In this document: piece after piece, positions 7,263 through 14,943 of the stretch | How positions within the stretch are numbered: position 1 is the first letter of the stretch | Layout: each line of letters begins with the position of its first letter | DNA from: PALSA-607 sp036501485 | Lineage (GTDB): Bacteria; Actinomycetota; Actinomycetes; Acidothermales; Acidothermaceae | NCBI GenBank assembly: GCA_036501485.1 | Contig: DASYAG010000012.1 | Coordinates: 1 to 64,000 of the forward strand | DNA: 64,000 nt | Reading direction: 5' to 3' | Program-made: the position numbers and the translations under genes | Notes under the pieces: model-generated | What the model saw: the letters and a program-made list of their open reading frames with translations, nothing else | What the model was told of the DNA's origin: nothing | Databases searched by the model: none

Positions 7263-10200
7263 CAGGTCCCGCCCTCTGAGTCGTCGACCGGACACACCGG
7301 AACAGGTTGGACGTACGTGCCTCCCGTGTCGCCCCCCGTGTCGCCGTCATCGGTCGGCGCGGGCGGTGCTGCCGGGGCTGGCGGGGCTGGCGCAGGGTAG
7401 TCGCAGTCGGTGAGCCCGAGGTAGCCGAGGCCCAACGTGGCGCCGATTTTCCATACCTGCTCGCCTCCTGCCAACCCGACTACTTCCACCGATGCACCAG
7501 GGGCGACTTCGGCACCGAATGGGACGAACGCCATGGCAAGGCCTGCGAGCGCTGCCGAAACTCCGGCCCAGTTCCCATAGGCGCCGGCCGCGCCAGCACT
7601 GAGGGCCGCGAAGATGACGTTGACGATTTGGAAATCCGCGGACGCCGTCTTGCCGAGGCAGTAATAAATGCCTGCGTTTGTAGGCGGCGCATTCGCGATG
7701 CAAATCAAGGCGACCAAGGTGAGGATCGCGCCAGCAAGATTGAGAAACTGGGCCAGCCACGCCTCGCCCGCACTGCACGCATCGTCGGTCAACGCACCGC
7801 CCGAGCCGTCAAGCAGGACGGCGGTCGCGGCGCCGGTGGTGGAGTCGACGACCCAGAACGCTCCGGTCGGAGCGCCCGTTGGCACGAGCGCATGCTGCGT
7901 CGAGGAGTAGTAGGTCGTATTGAGCACGCCCTCCCAGGCCGGCTGTTGTGCTGCCGGCAGCGCATTCATGAAGGTGTCCCATGGCGCGCGGGTGCCGGCC
8001 GGCAGGAAGGTCAGCGGTCGACCGGCGAGGCTGCTGAACGCCGACGCGTCGAAGCTCGCTGCCTCCGCTGCGGCGGCGGTGCCGGATAGCGCAAGAGCCG
8101 TACCAAATGCTGCGACGGGATCGGTCCCGAGCGGCTCGATCGTGTTCAGCCTCGGTGGCAGGTCGAAGCGGATGTCGACGCCATCGAGCGCGTTGGCGCG
8201 TTCCTGCAGGATCGCGACACGCATCGTCGGTACGGCAGCTGAGTCTTTCGCCAACCCAGGTGAGAACAGTGATGCCAGTACCGTCGGCACCCGTCGCACG
8301 CCGTTCTTGCTGGCAGCGTTGATGACGTCCTGCGGCGTGGCCGTTTTCGTCAGCGCCAGGACTGGCCGCGCCGACTGGGCTGATGCGATGAGATCATCGA
8401 GGATCGCGGCGGCACTGACAGTTCCCGGCTCGAACGCAATCGTGGTCAGCCCGCAGATCGCCGCTCGTGTTTCGGTGGCAGCGGCTGCGTCGTCCAGGGC
8501 CTGGATCGGATAGTTGCTGCCGTCAAGATTGATGCCGGCCAGATGACGGACTCCCGAGTCGTAAGCTCCGACGCTGATCCGTACGTAGAGGCCGGCGAAC
8601 GACCAGGGCGTCGCTGGAGTTGCCGGGGCCGTGTACGTGGCTGTCCCTGTTGGCGTACTGCGACCTGCGAGCTTCAGGGTGACCGAGTGCGTTGCTGAAC
8701 CGCCGATCGGCGCGGTGTAGCGCAATCGGTAGGTGTTCTGCGTTCGGGCAGCGACGAGAGGCTTGATCAACGCAGCAAGAGCCGATGACGTCGTCGATGC
8801 GAGGGGGTCGATCTGAGTGCCCCCCGATAGCTTGATGATCGTCGACACTGCGGTCGCGTCAGGCTTGCCGATGGTCAAGCAAAAGATCGGGATGTGAGCC
8901 GCCGCGATTCGTCGTTGTGCCGTCGCGATATCGGCTGCCGTTTCGCCGTTGCTTTGAAAGTCGCTCACCATCAACGCGGCGACCACGCCCTGGTCGAGCC
9001 CGCCTCCGCTCAGGGCTCCCCAGACCACTGAGTACTCGCCGCCGGCATTGCTCATCGACGTGAGCAGGGTCGCCTGATCGGGAGCTGCCCACTTGGTGGG
9101 ATCAGGGCTCGGTGCGGTGTTCAAACCCAGGATTTGGACGTCGAAGGGTGTCTGCTGAGCGGCCGAAACGAGCGTTGTCGCAAGGGACTGTTCGAACGCA
9201 GCTTTGGCTGCTGCGGAGGGCCACGTCTCTGCGACACTTCCGGTGGTGTCGTAGATGACGAGGATCCGCGGCCTGTTGTCGCTCGCCGCGTTTGACATCA
9301 ACGCGATCGACGAAGCCGGCGTGCCGTTGTCGGTGATGGTGAACGCTGCCGCGTCAAGACCGTCAACGGAATTGCCGGCGCTATCAGTCACGGCGACGTC
9401 GAGTTCGACTTCGGGAAACGTCGACGCGTTCGCCGTCACCTTCATGGTCGTGACGGACGCGATCGCGGCCTTCTGCTGGCTGGCCGACAGTGTGGTCATC
9501 GGTCCGTACGCGCCAATCGCCACTGTCGCGTCGGCGCTACTTCCGCTAGGGGGCGACAAGACGTCGCCTTGCAGTGTGATGGGCGGCCCGGTGAACACCT
9601 GAGGGGCCGTGCTCGACGTGGAGCTTGCCGTCGTCCCGAATGATGTGGTCGACGCCGGCGGGCTCGACGCTGCGATCGGCGGCGGCGCGTAGGCAGCCAA
9701 CTCGCTTTGCACATGCAGCAGGGGTACGCGCACCGACTGATCTGCCGGGTCGCCGGTCAGGAAGCCGATCGCGCCACTCGGCGGGACGAAGTTCAGCAGC
9801 ACCTGCCGGCCGAACACCTCCTCCGCCAGCCATGTCCCGGTTACCAGCTCGACAACCTCGCCGTGCGGCGTCGTTGATCCGGGCGCGGGGTTTGTCAACG
9901 CCGAGATCGTCACGCTGACCTGTGGAGTCGGCGTCTCGGCGTTCACGGTCGTCAGACCAGACGGTGCCGCGGTCGTCGGCGTGAGATCTCCGAGCGCGAA
10001 CACGTATTGCTGGGCCGCGCTTGGCGAAGCTGCACTCGGAGACGGGCCGCTCGGTGTCATGGAGACGGCAACCAGCGGGACGGACTTCGGTAGCAGATCC
10101 TTGCGGATCGTCGCACTCTGCACGGACGTCGGGATGGCGGCCGCCAGCGCCTTCGCAGCCGCTTGCGCCGGGCTGTCGGCGGACGACGACGCCGCCGGAT

Positions 10201-10846
10201 AGGTCGGCAACTCGGTTCCGGCGGGTAACAGCGCGACGGCCTTGTCGTACAGCTGCGCGTCGGGTTCGAAGTCGGTCGCGCGCACCTGGTAGAGCGTGGG
10301 TAGATCGATTACCGATGGCAGGTCCGCCTGCATCACGGTCGCGCTTAAGCCGGCCGCGGTGAGCAACTCGACCAGCAGATCGGCTCGATCCCGCAGTGTC
10401 CCGGCGCCGCCGCGCAGTGTGACGCGAGAACCCCAACGCTTCGACCAAACTGAGTCATCACCCTGGTTCCACGCCGGGATGACCGAGATCCGGTCGCGCA
10501 CGAAGGCGGCAATCGTGTTGATGTCTTTTGAGGCCACCGCTTTCGCTGCGGCCTGTTGCAGGAAATCGGGGCTTGCCTGAACTGCTTGGCGGAGCACAGC
10601 CAAGAAGTCGGCGGTTGCGGCGCTCGCTGCTGGAGACGACGGGAAAGAGGTCGCCGAACTGCTGGCCGAACCCGTCGCCGATGCGCGGGCGGCCGCCGGG
10701 TGATGCTTGCCCGTGCACGCCTCGAGGACGGCGACGAGTGCGAGCGCATTGACCGCCGTGAGGAACGAACGGCGGGTCATGCCGGACGGCGGGGCGTCGA
10801 AAGGCTCGTCGAGGGCGAGGCCGGACTTCGATGGATTCGATCCCAT
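7259..10846 (-). CDS. Large Tat-exported lipoprotein with transglutaminase-like and VWA domains
   Basis: 1195 aa. The N-terminus has a twin-arginine signal (MTRRSFLTAVNALALVAVLE) ending in a lipobox-like LEAC. A linker leads to a transglutaminase-like fold (around RGGAGTLRDRADLLVELL) lacking the catalytic Cys at the expected position. A middle VWA domain carries ILVIYDTTGSVAE, a variant of the metal-site D-x-S-x-S with Thr at the third position. Two Gly/Ala-rich hydrophobic stretches and a Pro/Asp/Gly tail with cysteines follow. ATG 10846 was chosen; GTG 10858 is possible, and neither has a strong ribosome site. Likely a cell-surface protein; partner unknown. Confidence 0.75.
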   Translation of the reverse strand: MGSNPSKSGLALDEPFDAPPSGMTRRSFLTAVNALALVAVLEACTGKHHPAAARASATGSASSSATSFPSSPAASAATADFLAVLRQAVQASPDFLQQAAAKAVASKDINTIAAFVRDRISVIPAWNQGDDSVWSKRWGSRVTLRGGAGTLRDRADLLVELLTAAGLSATVMQADLPSVIDLPTLYQVRATDFEPDAQLYDKAVALLPAGTELPTYPAASSSADSPAQAAAKALAAAIPTSVQSATIRKDLLPKSVPLVAVSMTPSGPSPSAASPSAAQQYVFALGDLTPTTAAPSGLTTVNAETPTPQVSVTISALTNPAPGSTTPHGEVVELVTGTWLAEEVFGRQVLLNFVPPSGAIGFLTGDPADQSVRVPLLHVQSELAAYAPPPIAASSPPASTTSFGTTASSTSSTAPQVFTGPPITLQGDVLSPPSGSSADATVAIGAYGPMTTLSASQQKAAIASVTTMKVTANASTFPEVELDVAVTDSAGNSVDGLDAAAFTITDNGTPASSIALMSNAASDNRPRILVIYDTTGSVAETWPSAAAKAAFEQSLATTLVSAAQQTPFDVQILGLNTAPSPDPTKWAAPDQATLLTSMSNAGGEYSVVWGALSGGGLDQGVVAALMVSDFQSNGETAADIATAQRRIAAAHIPIFCLTIGKPDATAVSTIIKLSGGTQIDPLASTTSSALAALIKPLVAARTQNTYRLRYTAPIGGSATHSVTLKLAGRSTPTGTATYTAPATPATPWSFAGLYVRISVGAYDSGVRHLAGINLDGSNYPIQALDDAAAATETRAAICGLTTIAFEPGTVSAAAILDDLIASAQSARPVLALTKTATPQDVINAASKNGVRRVPTVLASLFSPGLAKDSAAVPTMRVAILQERANALDGVDIRFDLPPRLNTIEPLGTDPVAAFGTALALSGTAAAAEAASFDASAFSSLAGRPLTFLPAGTRAPWDTFMNALPAAQQPAWEGVLNTTYYSSTQHALVPTGAPTGAFWVVDSTTGAATAVLLDGSGGALTDDACSAGEAWLAQFLNLAGAILTLVALICIANAPPTNAGIYYCLGKTASADFQIVNVIFAALSAGAAGAYGNWAGVSAALAGLAMAFVPFGAEVAPGASVEVVGLAGGEQVWKIGATLGLGYLGLTDCDYPAPAPPAPAAPPAPTDDGDTGGDTGGTYVQPVPVCPVDDSEGGTC

Positions 10847-10904
10847 GAAGGCCAGCACAACGGACCGACGTAACGTTCAGGTAATGCCGTCGTGAGGAGT
10901 TCAG

Positions 10905-11918
10905 ATGAAGCTGCGCGTACTTGGTGGGACAGGCATTTCCGTCAGCGACATCGCGCTTGGCGCGATGATGTTCGGCGCCATGGGCAACACCGACCATGAC
11001 GAGTCGATCGCCATGATCCACACCGCCCTCGATGCGGGCGTCAACCTGGTCGACACCGCCGATGTCTACTCCGGGGGCGAGTCCGAGGAGATCGTCGGGA
11101 AAGCGCTAAAAGGCAGGCGGGACGACGTGGTGCTGGCCACCAAGTTCGGCTTACCTCGCGGCGACGACCCGAACACGCAGGGCGGCTCGCCAAGATGGAT
11201 CAAGCGGGCCGTCGAGAACAGCCTGCGGCGGCTCGACACCGATCACATCGATCTGTATCAGATGCACCGCTTCGATCCACTGACCGACATCGACGAGACG
11301 CTCGGGGCGCTATCTGATCTGGTGCGGTCAGGGAAGGTCCGCGCGATTGGTTCCTCGACCTTTCCGGTCGAGCGGATCGTGGAGGCGCAGTGGGTGGCAG
11401 AGAAGCGCGGTCATCAGCGCTTTCGCACTGAGCAACCGCGCTACTCGATCTTCTCTAGAGGCATCGAGGCAGCAATGCTGCCAACAGCACAGCGCTACGG
11501 CATGGGCGTCTTGACGTACGCGCCATTGAGCAGCGGCTGGCTTTCTGGTCGAGCCGACCCGACGCAAGGCAACCGCAGTGCGCGCGCGCCGCGAGCGTTC
11601 GACCTTTCCGTGCCGGCCAACAAAGCGAAGCTCGAGGCCGTCGACGCACTCACGAAGCTTGCTGCTGACGCCGGCATGCCGCTCACACATCTGGCGATCG
11701 CATTCGTCCGTTCACACCCAGCCGTCACGGCCGTGCTGATCGGACCCCGCACGCCGTCCCATCTCAGTGACCTACTCGCAGGGGCCGACGTCGAGCTGAC
11801 CGACGACATCCTCGACCGGATCGACGAGATCGTCGCGCCGGGTACCGACATCAACCCTGACGACACCATGTTCGTGACGTCGCCGGCGATCACCGACAAG
11901 CGCCTGCGCCGCCGATAA
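10905..11918 (+). CDS. Aldo/keto reductase
   Basis: 337 aa, a complete NADPH-dependent aldo/keto reductase (TIM barrel). The catalytic tetrad is visible: Asp in VDTADVYSGG with Tyr (DVYSGGESEE), Lys in LATKFGLPRG, and His in YQMHRFDP. The cofactor region at the C-terminus (AVTAVLIGPRTPSHLSDLL) matches the group of YghZ/voltage-channel beta-like reductases. The start ATG follows GTGAGGAG at 6 bases. It stands alone, divergent from the VWA gene and convergent with the broken LuxR fragment. The natural aldehyde or ketone is not predictable. Confidence 0.9.
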   Translation: MKLRVLGGTGISVSDIALGAMMFGAMGNTDHDESIAMIHTALDAGVNLVDTADVYSGGESEEIVGKALKGRRDDVVLATKFGLPRGDDPNTQGGSPRWIKRAVENSLRRLDTDHIDLYQMHRFDPLTDIDETLGALSDLVRSGKVRAIGSSTFPVERIVEAQWVAEKRGHQRFRTEQPRYSIFSRGIEAAMLPTAQRYGMGVLTYAPLSSGWLSGRADPTQGNRSARAPRAFDLSVPANKAKLEAVDALTKLAADAGMPLTHLAIAFVRSHPAVTAVLIGPRTPSHLSDLLAGADVELTDDILDRIDEIVAPGTDINPDDTMFVTSPAITDKRLRRR

Positions 11919-12212
11919 CTACACGAGCAGGGCGCGTTGACCGATCTCGGCGGCTTCGATGCGACTCGAGGCGTCTAGTTTGCGCAGCAGGTTCGACACG
12001 TGCACGCTCGCCGTTTTCTTGCTGATGAAGAGTTCTTCGGCTATCTGGCGATCGGTTCGGCCCTTGGCTAGCTGCGCGAGCACCTCGACCTCGCGCGGTG
12101 TGAGCCCGAGATCCTCGGCTGCGGAATGCGTCGTTTCGGCGAGGGCAGGCGTGGCTGTAACCAGCGTGATGCGAGCTCGCTCAGCAAGTCGCTCGACGCG
12201 TGCACGCAGCAA
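11919..12212 (-). CDS. Detached LuxR HTH fragment of a broken STAND regulator
   Basis: 97 codons from a TTG, containing the complete LuxR-type HTH (LTPREVEVLAQLAKGRTDRQ onward, ending RALLV). It is nearly identical to the C-terminus of the neighbouring full-length paralogue at 14944-17931. The same frame is open back to 12299, directly behind the TAA at 12300-12302 that ends the ATPase part, so this is the tail of the same gene. It could be translated alone from TTG 12212, but no ribosome site is evident; a pseudogene remnant is more likely. Confidence 0.55.
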   Translation of the reverse strand: MLRARVERLAERARITLVTATPALAETTHSAAEDLGLTPREVEVLAQLAKGRTDRQIAEELFISKKTASVHVSNLLRKLDASSRIEAAEIGQRALLV

Positions 12213-12299
12213 GGGCGAGCCCGCCTCCGTGGCTGCCTGCCACGCGAGTTGTGCGCTCTCGACCGCGCGGCGTCGGTCGAGTCGCGCGCCTAGTAGATA

Positions 12300-14900
12300 T
12301 TAGGCTTCCCGCCAGCGGCAGTAGGCGGCGGTGAGTGGCTCGTGCGCGGTGTCCCACGAATCGGCAGCCGCTCGCCACAGCTCAGGATCGTGCCCGCTCA
12401 CTCGATTCGCCTCCGCATGGCTGAGTGCGACGAGCGCAAGCATGCGTGGAAACACCTGGTCTCCGCGCGCTCTTCGGGCCGCCACGAGTGCGTCGACTTC
12501 ATCGAGCAAGCCGGTGGCTTGCCGCTGCACCTTGTCGAGGTCGACCCGTCGTTGCTTCGCGCGGGCGTCATCGAGGTCGTCGGCAATGCCGCGCAATCCG
12601 AGTGCTTGAATCTCGAGCTTGTAAAGGACGTCGGAGGCGCCCACCGCGAGGGTCAACGCGCGTTCGACCTCTTCGATCGCCGCTCGCGGCTCGCCGCGCT
12701 CGAGGAGAAGTTCGGCCCGCAAGATGTGGAACCACGCGTTTTCCTCCATCGAGTCGAGGCCGCCTGACGCCGACTCGGCCATCGCCAGCAGGGTGTTGGC
12801 CTGGTCGAGGCGACCGCGGCGGACGGCAAGCATCGTGCGAACGCCGTACGGGCCGAACGCGCAGCTGCCGGTTCCGCGCTCCGGGAGTTGCTGCAAGAGA
12901 TCTTCGGCCTCGTCTAGCCGGCCAAGGCGAATGAGAGCTTCTGCGCTGTCCTGCCCGGCGGAGCTGAGTCTTACCCCCACAGTGAGGTCGCTGCCGTCGT
13001 CGTTCGCGAAGACGAGATCCGCCGCTTCTTCAAGTCGGGCCGCTTGGTTGAAGACATACATCAGGTTGTTGTAGGCGCGGTCGAGTTGGTTGGAATTCGC
13101 GACCTCGGTCGCAATGACGAGCGACCGCCGGACCAGCGCCAAGCCCTGCTCGATCTCGCCTTGCTCGAACATGCACACGCCAAGCGTGTTGGTGGCGTTG
13201 CCTTCAGCGACGCGCGCGTCAACAGCGCGCGCGACGGCGATCGCTTCGCGGGCTGTCGCCATCGCCTGGTCGTAGTCCTCCGCGCGCATGAAACGCCGTG
13301 CCTGCTCGGCGAGAACCCCAGCCAGCTCGACCGACGGGACGTCCGGAGGCAACAGTGCAGCGGCCCGGTCTAAGGCATCGAACGCCACGCGAGAGTCGTC
13401 CACGCCCCACGCGTGGCGGAAGAGCATCGTGTAGCAGACGGCTGATCGCCGGGGGTCAAGGTCGGCGTCCAAGGCGCTAAGTGCTTCTTGCGCAAGATCG
13501 ATCGACCGCCGGACTTCACCGCTGGCATAGGCCGCATCGGCGGCTTTCATGAGGAGGTCGGTGCGGTCAAGCCCAAGCCACGATGGCGAGTCCGTCGGGA
13601 TGTGATCAGCGGCCACCAGCGCGCGCTCGTAGTAGCCGTGTGCCTGGGGCATCGCGATGACGGCTACCGCGGCGTCGGCCGCGGCTATGGACGCCCTTAA
13701 CGACTCGGGCCAATCGCCGGCTTCCCACCAATGGTCCGCGAGCTCCATGGCTGCATGGCCCGGCCCGGCAGCACCTAGTTCGGGATGCTGCATCAACGCT
13801 TGTGCGACCGCGCGATGTAAGCGGGTCCGCTCGCCCGGCAGCAGCGACTCATCAACCGCTTCTCGAAGAAGTGCATGGCGGAACCGGAAGGAGTTCTCTT
13901 CTCGATCTGCCACGAGGACCTTGAGTTCGACTGCGTCTGCCAGCGCGGCGTCCAGCTCATCTGGGTCGAGTCGGGCGGCATCGGACAGCAGGCGATGATG
14001 AATCGAATCGCCTGCTGTCGCCGCGACTGCGGCGATTTGTCGTGCCGGCGCAGACAGCCGTTCGATCCGCATCATGGCGACGTTTCGCAAGGCCACGGGT
14101 AGCGCCTTCGCGTGTCGAGCCGCCGCTAACTCCTCGGCGAAGAACGGGTTGCCTCCGGACCGGGCCAGCACCGCGTCGACGAGCGTCCAGTCGGGCGGCC
14201 CGCCTACGATCTCGGCGAGCATAGCCGCGACGTCAGGGCGGCTGAGACCAGACAGTTCGAGTTGGGAGACGCGGTGGTGCCGGCCGAGCTCGCCGAGCAG
14301 GCGACGCGGTGCGCCGCCGCCCTCGACCTCGTCGGATCGATAGCTGGCAAGGAGAAGTGCTGGCCGGTCGCCGAGGTTGCGAGTCAAGAAATCGATGACT
14401 TCGATGCTCGCGGAATCGGCCCATTGCAGATCTTCGAATACCAGCACGACCGACGTCCGCGCAGTCATCGCTCCGACGCTCTGGAGCAGGGCCTCGAACA
14501 GCTTCGTCTTGACCAGCCCGATCTCGTGCGGCGCGTCGTCGGCATCGTTCGCCAGCCCAAGAGACCGTTGCGCAAAGCCCAGCACACCGGCGACGTCAGC
14601 CGCCGGTAGCTGACGCGCGACGTCGCGCAGCACGCCGACGACCGGACCGTACGGAAGTCCCCCACCCTCGGTGGGGGTGCACGTCCCGGCTGCGACGAGA
14701 GCGCCACGGGCTCTCGCACGCGAGCAGAATTCCTCGATCAGGCGGGACTTACCCATGCCAGCGTCTCCGCCCACCAAGACTGTTGCGGCGCCCCGCTCCG
14801 GCAGAGCAGCGAGCGCTGAATCCAGCCGGTCGAGTTCGGCAACCCGACCGATGAATGCACCGCTGGAGCCCTGCTCGGCCACGGCCAAAGTGTTCCACAT
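12300..14900 (-). CDS. STAND/LuxR regulator truncated by a nonsense codon
   Basis: 866 aa, aligned from its first residues (MWNTLAVAEQGSSGAFIGRV) to the paralogue 14944-17931. Walker A GGDAGMGKS and Walker B VLVFEDLQWAD are intact and the TPR region is full length. It stops right after AAYCRWREA, where the paralogue continues with EVLLNGRLDR. The next codons still encode YLLGARLDRRRAVESAQLAW in frame, so a TAA has replaced one Glu codon and detached the HTH. The product would be an ATPase without DNA-binding domain. ATG 14900 is used because it matches the paralogue's start; the operon-mate's stop is 43 bases upstream. Confidence 0.75.
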   Translation of the reverse strand: MWNTLAVAEQGSSGAFIGRVAELDRLDSALAALPERGAATVLVGGDAGMGKSRLIEEFCSRARARGALVAAGTCTPTEGGGLPYGPVVGVLRDVARQLPAADVAGVLGFAQRSLGLANDADDAPHEIGLVKTKLFEALLQSVGAMTARTSVVLVFEDLQWADSASIEVIDFLTRNLGDRPALLLASYRSDEVEGGGAPRRLLGELGRHHRVSQLELSGLSRPDVAAMLAEIVGGPPDWTLVDAVLARSGGNPFFAEELAAARHAKALPVALRNVAMMRIERLSAPARQIAAVAATAGDSIHHRLLSDAARLDPDELDAALADAVELKVLVADREENSFRFRHALLREAVDESLLPGERTRLHRAVAQALMQHPELGAAGPGHAAMELADHWWEAGDWPESLRASIAAADAAVAVIAMPQAHGYYERALVAADHIPTDSPSWLGLDRTDLLMKAADAAYASGEVRRSIDLAQEALSALDADLDPRRSAVCYTMLFRHAWGVDDSRVAFDALDRAAALLPPDVPSVELAGVLAEQARRFMRAEDYDQAMATAREAIAVARAVDARVAEGNATNTLGVCMFEQGEIEQGLALVRRSLVIATEVANSNQLDRAYNNLMYVFNQAARLEEAADLVFANDDGSDLTVGVRLSSAGQDSAEALIRLGRLDEAEDLLQQLPERGTGSCAFGPYGVRTMLAVRRGRLDQANTLLAMAESASGGLDSMEENAWFHILRAELLLERGEPRAAIEEVERALTLAVGASDVLYKLEIQALGLRGIADDLDDARAKQRRVDLDKVQRQATGLLDEVDALVAARRARGDQVFPRMLALVALSHAEANRVSGHDPELWRAAADSWDTAHEPLTAAYCRWREA

Positions 14901-14943
14901 TGCGACCACCCACGCCTGTTGGCGAAATTCGGTCCGAACGACG

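Noticed and set aside
9546..10448. 300-codon frame antisense within the VWA gene
   Set aside because: Low-complexity Arg/Gly/Ala composition, no start signal, and the opposite frame has a signal peptide and recognisable domains.
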